From Corynespora cassiicola (Eukaryota > Ascomycota > Dothideomycetes > Pleosporales > Corynesporascaceae), in the NCBI GenBank assembly GCA_022059125.1, contig JAEUWY010000021.1, positions 124,001 through 188,000 on the forward strand: 64,000 bases of DNA, written 5' to 3'. Below the pieces are notes generated by a model. That model saw only the letters and a list, made by a program, of their open reading frames with translations, was not told the origin of the DNA and did not search any database. This document shows, one piece after another, positions 22,061-32,812 of this stretch (the first letter of the stretch is position 1; each line of letters begins with the position of its first letter). Position numbers and translations under genes: made by a program.

Positions 22061-24050
22061 ATGGCCGACCAACAGCCCCCCGCCGCCGACAACTTGCACA
22101 AGGATGAGGTGACCGGTGAGATGGTCTCCAAGACCGAACGTGAGTTCTTTTTTTACTTCTCTTTACTCCTTACTCGCGCCGCAATTCCGCTAATGCCCCG
22201 CAGTCAAGAGGAGACAGAAGCAGCGCGAGAAGGAGGCCAAGAAGAAGGAGAAGGAGGCGGCTCTGCCTGCGCGCCCCAAGAAGGAGAAGAAGGACGCTGT
22301 CGAGGAACTCAACCCCAACCAGTACTTCGAGATCCGCTCCAACAAGATCAACGCCCTTCGCTCGTCCAAGCAACCCAACCCGTACCCGCACAAATTCCAC
22401 GTCAACTACAAGCTGCCAGACTATATCAAGGACTTTTCGCACCTTACGAGGGGCGAGTCCCTCCCGGACAAGGAGATTCGCATCGGTGCGCGTATCATCA
22501 CGCAGCGATCATCGTCGAATGCTCTACACTTTTACGTGTGCAAGGCTGAGGGCGTTACTGTCCAGGTCATGTGCCAGCTCGACAACTCGACTGGATCGAT
22601 GCCTTTCGAGAAGCAGCACGAGAACCTCCAGCGTGGAGACGTGATCGGAGTGGTCGGGTTCCCCGGCCGGACATCCCCCAAGAAGGGTGGTGAGGGTGAG
22701 CTGAGCATCTTCGCCCGCGAGGTCGTTCTCCTCACGCCCTGCTTGCGCATGTTGCCCACTGAGCACTTCGGATTCAAGGATCAGGAGCAGCGTCACAGGC
22801 AACGCTTCCTGGACTTGATCATGAACGACAACACCCGCGACACGCTGGTCACGCGAACCCAGATCGTCAAGTACGTCCGCAAGTACCTTGACGAGCGCGA
22901 TTTCCTCGAGGTGCAGACGCCTATGATGAACAAGATTGCTGGAGGAGCCACGGCACGCCCGTTCAAGACGTACCACAACGAGCTGGGCATGGAGCTGTTT
23001 ATGCGTATCGCCCCCGAGCTGTACCTCAAGGAGCTCGTTGTCGGTGGCCTGGAGCGCGTGTACGAGATTGGTCGCCAGTTCCGTAACGAGGGCATTGACC
23101 TCACGCACAACCCCGAGTTCACCACGTGCGAGTTTTACATGGCCTTTGCCGACATGTACGACATCATGGACATGACCGAGGAGCTCGTGTCCGGACTCGT
23201 GTACTCGCTCAAGGGCACGTACATTACCAAGTACCACACTCAAGACGGACAGGAGTACGAGGTCAACTGGGAGAAGCCGTGGAGGCGCGTGGAGATGATT
23301 CCGGAGCTCGAGAAGGCCACCGGCGAGAAGTTCCCGCCTGCGGACCAGCTGCACACGGACGAGACCAACGCCTTCCTCCGCCGCGTGTGCGAAAAGGTCA
23401 ACGTCGACTGCTCGGAGCCGCGCACGAACTCGCGCATGATTGATAAGCTCGTGGGCGAGTTCATCGAGGAGACGTGCATCTCTCCCACCTTCATCATGGG
23501 CCACCCCGAAGTCATGTCGCCGCTGGCCAAGTACCACCGCGACATCCCCGGCCTGTGCGAGCGTTTCGAGGCCTTTGTGTGCAAGAAGGAGATTTGCAAC
23601 GCCTACACCGAGTTGAACGATCCGTTCGACCAGCGCATGCGCTTCGAAGAGCAGGCCAAGCAAAAGGCGGCCGGCGACGACGAGGCCCAGCTCATCGACG
23701 AGGTCTTCTGCCAGGCCCTCGAGTATGGCCTCCCGCCCACGGGCGGCTGGGGCATGGGCATCGACCGCCTCGTCATGTTCCTGACGGACCACTACAGCAT
23801 CAAGGAGGTCCTCGCCTTCCCCTTCATGAAGGACGTGGTCGAGGACAAGAAGACGGCCGCCGAGGTGGTGGGCATCGAGCCCAAGCCCGAGGAGGGAATC
23901 CGTAAGTCGTTTCCGTTTTCCTTGTCTGTGTCTTTGTCGGCGGCCGCGACCGCTTTGTTGCTGCTGCCCATCCCATTTTTGGTGCTGCGCGCTAGGGGTG
24001 CCATCTCGAGGTTCTGGGGCTGACTGGCGCGTTTTTTAGCACATAAATGA
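22061..24050 (+). CDS. KRS1: Lysyl-tRNA synthetase, cytoplasmic (class II)
   Basis: Exons 22061-22139, 22204-23901 and 24040-24050 give 595 residues. The last intron leaves only Pro-His-Lys-stop. The N terminus has the lysine-rich helix ([17 protein letters not shown]) that eukaryotic LysRS uses for general tRNA binding. The OB-fold anticodon domain follows ([21 protein letters not shown]), then the class II core: motif 2 as [20 protein letters not shown] and motif 3 as [16 protein letters not shown]. It charges tRNA-Lys with lysine using ATP in the cytosol. An antisense frame of more than 400 codons is a by-product of the biased codon use. A mitochondrial form cannot be excluded but no presequence is visible. 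Confidence 0.96.
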
Positions 24051-24595
24051 ACGACCGCGCACACGAGCGATGCCCGCGCGCCGGATACGAGTCACAGAGT
24101 CACGAAATGATTGATTGATGGATGGATGGATGGATGGGTTGGGCTGATTACATGTGGGGAAAGGGGGGAGGGGGTTCCCATTTTGAAGGCGCGGGTGCCA
24201 TGTAGACGTGCATGCGCGAAAGCCTCTTTTCAAAAAATTTCAACGACCATTATGCCAAGTCCTATTCTCGTTCTTCTTCTTCCTCTTCTTTGTCTCTTTG
24301 GTGGTGGTGCTTTTGCAAAAGTGAGGGGCGGTGGTTCCATGGTCAGGAGATGGTGAGTTGAGCTCGACGCCAGATGCGAACAGAACGGTACGGGACGGGG
24401 CGAGAGAAACATCTACCCGCTTCCCAGCACGTGGACCACGACTGGGCTCATGGACTGTAGCGGCATCCACTCATTTCTCCGAAAAAAATCGTATTGCTAC
24501 CATGGAAGAGATCTAGAGAACTCCCATTTGACTCCTCCCCTCCTACGCATATACAAGTTTTTCAAAACACATCATCTTGTCTCGTCCGCCCACGC
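24051..24595. other. Spacer between convergent genes
   Basis: 545 bases between the stops of lysyl-tRNA synthetase and hexokinase. It contains the GATG microsatellite described separately and no gene. Confidence 0.5.
24108..24137. repeat. GATG/GATT tetranucleotide microsatellite
   Basis: About seven tandem four-base units: two TGAT-type units, then GATG repeated, in the spacer just after lysyl-tRNA synthetase. Probably length-variable between strains; no function implied. Confidence 0.85.
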
Positions 24596-26252
24596 CTACG
24601 AACACGCCGACAAGATAGCCTGCGGATCCCTAATTCCGGCAATTTGCCCATCCTTAACCCTCTTGAGCGTGAGCGCCGCGATGAGCGCCGCACCGACACC
24701 ACTACCGTCCTCGGCGGGCAAAATCTCAATGGGGTCGCCTTTGCCCTTTCCGAACTTGGCCGGCCAGTCGAGGATCTCCTTGAGCGCCTGAGCGCCGCGC
24801 ACCTTGAAGTGGGGGTACTTGTTGAAGACGGAGCCGTCGGCGCCGACGTGGAGCTCGGACCAGCCCTTCTTCTTGCAGATGGCGGCGACGCCGCAGGCGG
24901 AGAGGCGGGCAGCGCGGGTGCCAATGAGCTCGGCGAGGCGGCGGATGAGCTCGAGCTCGGGCTTCTGGGGGGAGATGCCGAGCTTGTTCTGGAAGAGGTC
25001 GAGCGTCTCAGACAAGTTCTCGAAGGGGTCTTCCTCGATGGCGGACAGGAATCCCGCGTCGAGCGAGTAGGGCTTGCGCAGCTTGGACACGTCCTGGCCC
25101 TCGAAGATGTGGCAGTCTGGGTTCTGGTGCAGATCGAGCAGCACGAGGCGGAAGATCTCGCCCAGGTACAGGCCTGCAATCATCTTCTCAAAGGCCTGTT
25201 GGCCCGGGCGGGGGGACTCCTTGTCGATGATGATATCGTAGGGGGTGCGGGGCAGGACGACGTGCTCGTTGTCAAAGGCGCCCCATTCGCAGTTGATGGC
25301 CATGGGGAGGTCCGGGTCGAGGTTCAGATGCGCGAGCTTGGGGATCGAGCCGCAGTTCTCCATGTATGCGGCATTGCAGCCCGTGCCGAAGATGCAGCCA
25401 ATCTTCATGGACGTGTCGGTGTAGGCCGACGCAATCATGGTACCCGTCGTGTCGTTGACGAGGGCGACGAGCTTGATGGGCACGCCGCGCTCGGCCAAGG
25501 CCGCCTGGAAAGGAGGGACCACGTCCTTGCCCTCGACACCGTCAATGTCGAAGCCCTTGGTCCAGCGCTGTAGCACACCGTGGTCAATGTAGTCCTGCGT
25601 CGCGGGGTATGAAAAAGTGAAGCCCAGGGGCAGTTGGCCGACATCCTCGTCTCCGTGGTGGTACTCGATAAACTGCTGCAGGCAGTCGGCGACATAGTTC
25701 CACAGCTCCTCGGCGGTGCCCGTCTTGAGCTCCTCGGGCATGCGGTACTTGGACTGAATGATGTCGAACTCGCCCTTGGCCTCGGTGAGGGTGATTTCAC
25801 AGACACGCAGGTTGGTGCCGCCCATGTCGAGGGCGAGGAAAGTGCCTTGCTCGTCGCCCGTGGGGAAGCCCATGCACCACGTCGCGTTCATGGGCTACCA
25901 ATGCACAATCAGCACTCGGCGAATCAGGGGTGCAGAAAAAGCAGAAACGAACGTACAATGGAGCCGCCCTCTACCGAGAGACCCTTTTCGAGTTCATGCA
26001 CGAAATGCTCCGAGATCTGCTTCAGCTTCTCCGTGGGCACCAGAAACAGTTCCTCCAGGCGGTTGATCTGGGCCATGAGGTCCTTGGGCACGTCGGCGAA
26101 AGAGCCTGGCGGGGTCGTTATCTCTCCCATTCTCGCTGATTTTACGCAGACGGAAATGCAGGGATGCAATTGAGTCAAGTCCAAGGTGCAGATAGGAAAA
26201 GAGCCCTCGTACCCTTTCGCGACGGCGGCTTCTTGGGTCCGAGGCCAACCAT
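24596..26252 (-). CDS. Hexokinase
   Basis: Exons 26252-26213, 26105-25957 and 25894-24596 give 495 residues, the normal fungal hexokinase length. The first exon encodes only 13 residues (MVGLGPKKPPSRK), and the second begins SFADVPKDL, so the start is firmly fixed by the spliced N terminus. Visible motifs: GFPTGDE at the subdomain boundary, the ATP phosphate-1 loop LALDMGGTNLR, LVNDTTGTM with the catalytic Asp, IFGTGCNAAYME, and a C-terminal ADGSVFNKYP. It phosphorylates glucose and other hexoses in the cytosol at the entry to glycolysis. The choice between hexokinase and glucokinase isoform needs a tree. Frames on the opposite strand are shadows. Confidence 0.95.
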
Positions 26253-27466
26253 GATGACGGCTTATGAGCGTTTGTCTGTGCGGGGAGGAATCGAGGGGCG
26301 TGTACGCCGTGGGGCAGCGGGAGTAGCAAACGGCGGGCGGGGGCTGCGGTGGCTGCGGCGGACTTGGAGGGACGGTGAGAAGGGAGCTCTAGGGGCGGGG
26401 CGTTAGCCATGTTTTATACCAGCTAGTTGTGACGGCTGCACAGCGGGGACGGGGGCGTTAGACGGGCGCACAGGTCATGCGGGACCGCTCGGTTCTCGTC
26501 CAGACCCCCATTCTGTCTCATCGCCCAGGTTGCTTTTTAAGGGGGGCAGAAAAGGCGCGCTGTCCAGCTTACCAAGGCTGTATAAGATTGCTAAGTCAGT
26601 GCCCCGCCAACGATAGAGCGGGTCGTCGCTCTGAGGATGAGGATGAGTCTGGCTCGCCGGGCAGGTTGCGCGTGTTGCGGTGCAGGTGAGGAGTGTCACG
26701 GGGCGGCTGAGAAGTCAATTGAAGAGTTTTCAGCTGCGTCGACGGGGGGTTGAGAGGTTGAGGTGGGCTTTTGGCCTCTGTTGAGACGGCCCGCCGCCAT
26801 CCCACGTTGTGTGGAGAGTCGCCGAGGGGCAGCCGGCATCGCATGCACCATGACGCGCCTAGGGCGGATCGGCGGTGGGCTGGATTTCCTAGGCGGCTTA
26901 GCAACTCCTTCGACACATTTCATGCGTTTTGTCTTTACCGTCATTGCTGGTCCCTGGAGGCCAGTGGGGATTGGGGATGGCTGGACTCAGCATGGCGTCA
27001 GGACTGGTGATGCTTGCCACCCGGGGTGGGGGTTCGGACGTCACGTGATGGACCGGTGGCAGACGATTCGCCCATCATTCTGATCGGACCAGAGGCAGAT
27101 ATTTTCGAAAAATCGGGGCTCCTTGGCTTTCAATGCCCGTTTATCGTCGAGTCGGGACTTTATAGGTTGACAAGGTCAGTGTGGGACGCTTACAAGCTGT
27201 GCTACTCTTCCGAGACTCGGAGCTGAGGGTGGATATTATCACATTGGTTTGTTGCCATTCACGCCACAGAGATAATCTCATCCTCTATGAAAGCATTTGC
27301 TCCATTTAGAGAAAAGTGCTTATCCATGTCACATCAAACTATAGTCACTTCTCATGAATATGTGTCAGAATTTCAATAAAAAATAGTATCTAGGTAGATT
27401 TAAATGCTTTAATGGCATTACAACATTCGCCAGTGTAGGAATATCTTTTTATGGTGATATGTAATA
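26253..27466. other. Upstream region of hexokinase
   Basis: About 1.2 kb, G+C-rich up to 27090 and AT-rich after. Several frames of about 70-106 codons overlap without a domain. GTGGGG/CGGGG-type sequences (for example 27020-27035) resemble CreA sites, but the match is short and weak. No gene called. Confidence 0.4.
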
Positions 27467-28114
27467 TCAAGTGATGTGGAAAAAAGACATCATCCGCAAA
27501 TAATTTTGACAAGAATCAGTGTCGTGAGGATGAAGGCAGCCCTGCAGCTTACAAGAGTGCTGAGATATCAACGTGTCGAAATCGGGGGCCGGATTTTGCA
27601 GCTTTCCCCTGCTCTGAACATCAATTTCTAACATGTCCAGAAAATGCGTGAGTTGTCCTATCAAATCGACAGGCTTTTCTGATGGCCCGACTATCAACCG
27701 TACTGATTCCAGTCGGGAGAATCCCAAGCTCCCCTTCCCAAGTTTACGCAAAAATGATATCTGCAGGGTATGGTAGTAACGGGAATTGTAAAACCCACTC
27801 TGCATGGGTCGTAAGTTCACTTCAATTCTGCGGAGATGCTGGCCTACAATTGCAGGTGGATAACTGATTCTCATTTCGTTTGTACCACGTACCTCCTCGA
27901 ACCACAAATGCAGAGTATTATTGGTGTAAAGAACTTCTGGAACGAGATGTGCGATGCCGCGCTGCTGGAGGAAGATATCGAAACGCAAACGTCGAACAAT
28001 CGGCCAGCGCACGGCATCAATGCCTTGTTTCAAGCGGAATGCATAGCCGAATATTCGTAGCTTGATCTCGTCGGGAAAGAGAGCAAGCAGGCATGGTTTT
28101 TTATCGGAAGACAT
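27467..28114 (-). CDS. F-box-like hypothetical protein (copy 5)
   Basis: A single exon of 215 residues from the ATG at 28114; the upstream in-frame part lacks an ATG. It starts MSSDKKPCLLALFPDEIKLRIFGYAF, an F-box-like opening with Phe-Pro-Asp-Glu-Ile. LVPEVLYTNNTLHLWF follows, which matches the (Q)xxYxTNxF block of the other copies, and then a GFSRLESVRLIVG strand. It ends soon after. Divergent from copy 6 at 28993. Substrate or partner unknown. Confidence 0.68.
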   Translation of the reverse strand: MSSDKKPCLLALFPDEIKLRIFGYAFRLKQGIDAVRWPIVRRLRFDIFLQQRGIAHLVPEVLYTNNTLHLWFEEVRGTNEMRISYPPAIVGQHLRRIEVNLRPMQSGFYNSRYYHTLQISFLRKLGKGSLGFSRLESVRLIVGPSEKPVDLIGQLTHFLDMLEIDVQSRGKLQNPAPDFDTLISQHSCKLQGCLHPHDTDSCQNYLRMMSFFHIT

Positions 28115-28992
28115 ATTGAATGATCCAATTATACTCAGGAAGTGAGCTCCTTCGTCACCAAACAACACTGTAGTAGGAAATGTTTTCTTAGGCGACTTAT
28201 ATAGGTGGATGCTTTGTATCGTTGAAAATAAACAATATACGCCACCCTCCGCATCTTTATCCTGAAGTAGTACAAGATAACTGTACTCTAGGCCGTCCGG
28301 AGTATTCTACAGAGGGTAAGTGGCCCTATAAATTCTAAAGAAATGCTTAATAGTAAAATCGCAAATGACTAAAGCCTCGGAATGTGATTATCTAAAGTGA
28401 AAGCGTGACTTATAGGGCTTGTAGTAGGCTGAATATCTATACATAAACAAGGTAAGGTATGTTTGCCCCAGGTATTGTTTAGATGTAATAAAAAGCGCTA
28501 GTTATCAAACAGATCTAGATGTACAGATCTCAATTAGGTTCAGCAGCCATTACCTTGTCCTATAGGGTGAATGGACTTCATTTAGCTCATGTCCTGTCTC
28601 TTTTGATACCCCATCTTCATTTATAACCTGTCTTTTTTTTCTTCTAAAAATGGTTCAATACGATAGAAAATAAGGGCAGATAGCCGCCATAGAGCTTTTA
28701 GTAAATTAGTGAATTAAAGTCTTTGAACAATGTCACAAAGCTTGTGGCAACTCATTGCAAACAATTCCCTCGAATTGGACTCCTGACAGTTACAATGCAG
28801 ATGGAATAATTCTTTATGGTGAAAGTATAACTAAAAAAACTCCCATTGGCTCTTCAATAAGCTAATGGTGAAGAATTTCCACTCAACGCTTACAGCATAA
28901 TATAATAGTCTTCACAACCTCCACTTCGACACCACAGACCGCACCGTTTCCTACCCTAGCCGAAGAGCAAACCTACCCTACAAAACTACCCA
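28115..28992. promoter_or_regulatory. Divergent AT-rich spacer of F-box-like copies 5 and 6
   Basis: 878 bases, AT-rich, with no gene. TATAATA at 28901-28907 lies about 85 bases before the ATG of copy 6. Otherwise nothing recognised. Confidence 0.4.
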
Positions 28993-29742
28993 ATGAGTAG
29001 AAATGCACCGAGGAGGTTCCTAGATCGCCGAAAACCTCGCTCTCAACCGCCGCCCTACAACGGCCTAACCCCCCACAGCTTCGCCGTGCCCGGCCCTAGC
29101 CCCGCCGGGTGGAATGACTTACCAACAGAACTCCACCTCCAAATCCTGTCCTACGCGACCCTCTCCAAGGGCCCCGTCTTCGCCGTCCACCATGAGCGCT
29201 GCTTTAACAAGCACCTACTCCCCATGTTGCGCGTGAATCACAGCTTCGGCGTCGCACAAGAGGCCTACTACAAAACCAACGTCTTCGAGCTTGAAGCCCG
29301 CAACGGCATCGTCAAACTGCCCAATCCGGCCCTGCGCGGCTTCATCCGACACATTCAGATTGGCATACACATGGACGAGTGCGGCATCTTCGCCATTCCG
29401 CACGGCGAAGCGCCCAATTTTCGCGCGTGTACTCGGTGCGGTTGGGCTGTTCTTGGGCGCTTCATGGCCGGTGAGTTTGGCTTAAAACGCATCCGTAGTT
29501 TGACGCTGGAGGTGCATGTAGATCGGAGCCAGCGGCTCAATGAGCGGTTTGAGGCGTGGGTGGCGTTTAGGAATTTCTTTGCGACGCAGCCGGCGAATAT
29601 TGTTGTACCGGGAGTGGAGACGATCGAGGTGAAGGGAACGGCGTTGTGGCCTTCGGCGGAGTGGTCTGGGATAGATATTTTTAGGGACGAGGAGCTGGAG
29701 AAAATGGTTGGGGATTGGATCGTACCAGGTGGAAGAGCGTAG
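28993..29742 (+). CDS. F-box-like hypothetical protein (copy 6)
   Basis: A single exon of 249 residues starting MSRNAPRRFLDRRKPR, a basic and Pro-rich N terminus like that of copy 2. The F-box-like helix is WNDLPTELHLQILSYA near residue 40. The LLPMLRVNHSFGVAQEAYYKTNVFEL block is the best-preserved form of the family motif here. It is followed by RGFIRHIQIGIHMDE and a FGLKRIRSLTLEV strand. A CTRCGW pair of cysteines lies mid-protein. Function unknown. Its G+C-rich coding sequence contrasts with the AT-rich upstream spacer. Confidence 0.72.
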   Translation: MSRNAPRRFLDRRKPRSQPPPYNGLTPHSFAVPGPSPAGWNDLPTELHLQILSYATLSKGPVFAVHHERCFNKHLLPMLRVNHSFGVAQEAYYKTNVFELEARNGIVKLPNPALRGFIRHIQIGIHMDECGIFAIPHGEAPNFRACTRCGWAVLGRFMAGEFGLKRIRSLTLEVHVDRSQRLNERFEAWVAFRNFFATQPANIVVPGVETIEVKGTALWPSAEWSGIDIFRDEELEKMVGDWIVPGGRA

Positions 29743-30184
29743 TATGGCCAAGTGTAATACGGTCTTTTTTGGACCCATGCTCTGTTTTGCTATGCAAAGG
29801 GTAGACAATTACAACACTTCGTAGACTAGGATGAATAGCGAGGTAAAATCAATAGCAACTCAATTCAACGCTTTTTGACGAAATAATTACGTGCAAACTA
29901 ATCTTTTTAGAAACAAATATGCATTTCTCTTAGGTTTGAGTGAGCCTGTTCAATGCTAACTATATGCTAGGCGATATGAGTGAATGTCGCCCACATGTCT
30001 AGCAGTATGTGCCTCACTTTATGGGCCATCATGCGGCCTCGTACCGACCCCATCATCAACAAACCACCAATCGTCCCATCTCCCCACCACGCACCGCCAC
30101 GTCTATTAGAAGGAGCAAAAATTCATCATAAAGTACTAAATTCTTAACCAAAACAAGCCGTGATATCATGACCCCTTCTCATTT
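29743..30184. other. Spacer between convergent genes
   Basis: 442 bases between two stops; nothing recognised. Confidence 0.5.
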
Positions 30185-32542
30185 TTACTCACCCTCCCTC
30201 ACCCTCCCAACCCCCCTTCCAACATCAAACTCCACCCACCTCGCCCTCCCCTTCCTCCCCACCCCCCCTTTCTCCTCAATTGCCCCCGGATTCAGCACCG
30301 TGCACCCGCAATACTTGACCACAAACGGCGGAGCCTCCGAATCCGCGAGCACCAGCGCCGTCGGCAGGGGATACAGGTTGAGCGCGTGCGCGAAATCCCA
30401 ATGCAGGGGCCGCACGGCGAGCGGGAAGGGAGAGAGATGGGACTGCGAGAGGAGGGTGCGGGTCAGCGCGCGAGCGGTTAGAGTATCCGAGTCAATGTCC
30501 TCGGGTCGGGCGGTGGAAGTGGTGGGTTGGTTGGGAGCGGCGGAGGGGACGTCAATGTCCATTGCGTCGCCATTCTCCACCGCGGCGGCCGACGCATCGG
30601 GTAGCTCCTCGTCTTCATCTCCCTCCTCGGCGTCAGGCTTTGCGAACCGGATGCTAGTCCTGTGCAACCGACCCATCACGTCGTCGCGCAGGAACGCCAT
30701 CTCACCCTTGACGCCGAACCAAGTCAGGCGCGAGGGGTTGCTCGTCCAGACGACTTCTCCCTCCTTGCCCTTGGCTTTTCCCGGGCCCCAGACCTCGCGG
30801 TTCGCTTCGGCGACGACGCGCCGGATGCGGTTTGTGAAAATGGGGGGCACAGGCTTGCGCGGGAGGGGGGTGGCGGCGCCGGCGGAGAAGGCGCTGGGCC
30901 AGGCGTCGTTATCGCCGGGGACAAAGATGAGAGTGGTGTGCGCGAGGAGTTGGGGGAATTCGGAGAGAACGGAAGCTAGGGCGTCAAAGTGCTCCTTGTA
31001 CTCTATGCTACCAGCGCCGGGGACGCTGGCTAGAGAAGCTTTGGAGCTAAAGTTGCCCATCAAGACAACGGCGAGGGGGTATACAGGGTTGGTTTCGTTT
31101 GTGTCGGGGGAGTATGTTCGGAGGAGAATGCGGAGTGCTGATAGAGTAGAAGGTTGGTCGAGGTGCAAGTCGGAGGCTATAACGACGTTGTGTGCCTTTT
31201 CTGGGGCGAGAAGCTTGGAAGCGATTCGATTCATTCGTGCCCCCGTTCCGCGCTCTGACCCGACGCCCAGAAAGTCTGTCCACCCGAATGCCGGCCCCGT
31301 CAAGCCGTTCTTGTCCGTCTCTCCTCCTCCAAGCGTTGTGGTCCGCCGTTCGCAAGGTGGATGCCCGACCGAAAAGCCAAGGAATTTACCACCTATTGTT
31401 CCACCGATACCGCCTGAGCCTCCCAGTGTTGATGTCGAACCAGCACCCAAATTGCCATAGTTTTCTTCATAGCTTCCATCTACAAGTACTATCATTCCGG
31501 GGGCAAAGTATGCGCCGCTCTCAGGGATGGGTCTAGCATGCTGTAGATCCAAGGCGATAGTGCCTGTTAGATCGGATAGGGAAAGCTGGCCGGTTGGCGA
31601 AATGGTCAACATGCCGAGCAGTAAGTGGGTGGTACCGCTGCGGCCGAGGAGGTTGGCTATCGGAGTGATAGTGTTCATCTGAGGCAGAGAGCTGTTGCGG
31701 CTAAGATGCGCAGAGCGGGCTGCGGAGAAGGTGGGCGTCTGGAAGGTTTCGTTGCGGAGTATCCGCTGGTGGACCACATGGTATCGTTGGCGGAAGAGGT
31801 CTGTCTTGTGCGATGGGTCGGGAAATAAAGAAGGCTTGGTAGCCGACCTGTCAAAGTGTTTTTGAGCAGTATTGTAGGTCAGCTTCGGCTGGTCATAGGC
31901 ACCCACCACCTTGATCCACTCCCTTGGATCCTTGAGCAGCTCCTCCTCTTCATCCTTGTCCTCGACCTCGAGATTCGAAATGCCAAAGCTATTCTGATTG
32001 TCCAGACTCGGCCTTGTCACTCCCATGTCTTGTGCATTGGCATCCGGGCCAAAGTTGAAGCTGCTTTGCCTGCTCCCTAGATTTGAGCCTGTGACTATTC
32101 TCCCGCCGCTCATGGAGCCTTCCAGGGCCTTGAGAATGCTCTTGAGAGTCTCTCCATCGCCCTCCACAATTACCTGATTGCTGCATTTCTTCCAACTCTT
32201 GGCAACCTCCTCTAGCACCCTCTCTGCCAGACCCTCCTCTCTCCATCCCGACCCGCAATGCCTACCGATGAATGTTGCAAGCGCTTGGAGCGCGGAGGAC
32301 GTGAGTGTGAGATTATGCTTCTTGGTGAAGGTCCTGAATGCGAGAGGTCGCAAAGTCGCGGGTGGAAGCAAGATTGGGAGCACCGTGGACTTTGGCGCAG
32401 GTTGTAGTGCTGGAGGAGCGCGAATGGCGGCGGTGCGGCGGGGGAGGATGGGATGGACGGGCGTGCCGAATGCGGGCGAAGAGGAGGGAATCGGGTTGTC
32501 TGAGACAGGAGCAGGCTTTCCCGGGCGTCTTGCCGTCGCCAT
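30185..32542 (-). CDS. DPB2: DNA polymerase epsilon subunit B
   Basis: A single exon of 785 residues from the ATG at 32542. The open frame runs further upstream, but that part would overlap the promoter and has no family similarity. The N-terminal helical region (RTFTKKHNLTLTSSALQALATFIG) matches the Dpoe2-type N-terminal domain. The central LTGTIALDL part is an OB fold. The C-terminal calcineurin-like phosphoesterase fold shows VVIASDLHLD, LVVLMGNFSS-like and FVPGDNDAW segments. In B subunits this fold has lost catalytic metal residues and is structural. The protein is an essential part of leading-strand polymerase epsilon and links it to the CMG helicase. It is divergent from the NASP gene. 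Confidence 0.92.
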   Translation of the reverse strand: MATARRPGKPAPVSDNPIPSSSPAFGTPVHPILPRRTAAIRAPPALQPAPKSTVLPILLPPATLRPLAFRTFTKKHNLTLTSSALQALATFIGRHCGSGWREEGLAERVLEEVAKSWKKCSNQVIVEGDGETLKSILKALEGSMSGGRIVTGSNLGSRQSSFNFGPDANAQDMGVTRPSLDNQNSFGISNLEVEDKDEEEELLKDPREWIKVVGAYDQPKLTYNTAQKHFDRSATKPSLFPDPSHKTDLFRQRYHVVHQRILRNETFQTPTFSAARSAHLSRNSSLPQMNTITPIANLLGRSGTTHLLLGMLTISPTGQLSLSDLTGTIALDLQHARPIPESGAYFAPGMIVLVDGSYEENYGNLGAGSTSTLGGSGGIGGTIGGKFLGFSVGHPPCERRTTTLGGGETDKNGLTGPAFGWTDFLGVGSERGTGARMNRIASKLLAPEKAHNVVIASDLHLDQPSTLSALRILLRTYSPDTNETNPVYPLAVVLMGNFSSKASLASVPGAGSIEYKEHFDALASVLSEFPQLLAHTTLIFVPGDNDAWPSAFSAGAATPLPRKPVPPIFTNRIRRVVAEANREVWGPGKAKGKEGEVVWTSNPSRLTWFGVKGEMAFLRDDVMGRLHRTSIRFAKPDAEEGDEDEELPDASAAAVENGDAMDIDVPSAAPNQPTTSTARPEDIDSDTLTARALTRTLLSQSHLSPFPLAVRPLHWDFAHALNLYPLPTALVLADSEAPPFVVKYCGCTVLNPGAIEEKGGVGRKGRARWVEFDVGRGVGRVREGE

Positions 32543-32812
32543 TGTGACCGTGATAGCGAATTTCAAGCGCGGTGAGGTTGAGGGTGTTTGTCCATCCAGG
32601 CGTGCATGCGAGCCGCATGTTTTAATTGAATCGCGTCGCGTTGGCGCGGTTGCGCGTGCGCACGGACCTCTCTGTTTGCTCACCTTTTCCTCCGCAGCTC
32701 CACCACCAGCCCGCCATCTCTCCACCTGCCAACCCTCGATTCATCCTCCCACCCAATATTCGCTGTCGCGCACGAATAAGAAAGCCCTTCCCGACCTTTT
32801 ATATATCGCGAC
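32543..32812. promoter_or_regulatory. Shared promoter of DPB2 and the histone chaperone
   Basis: Only 270 bases separate the two ATGs. Near 32630-32660 there is a CGCG-rich run (TCGCGTCGCGTTGGCGCGG) that resembles overlapping MCB (ACGCGT) and E2F-like boxes used for S-phase expression. No exact ACGCGT is present. Co-regulation is inferred. Confidence 0.4.

Noticed and set aside
22524..23792. A 422-codon open frame antisense to lysyl-tRNA synthetase
   Set aside because: It lies wholly over a conserved gene, has a His/Leu/Val-rich composition expected from the complement of biased codons, and shows no domain.
24494..25573. A 359-codon open frame antisense to hexokinase
   Set aside because: Complement shadow of a conserved, G+C-biased gene; composition dominated by Gly/Ala/Leu/Asp/Glu without any motif.
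30168..31460. A 430-codon open frame antisense to DNA polymerase epsilon subunit B
   Set aside because: Ser/Arg/Pro-rich shadow over a confident gene, no motif and no splice structure.
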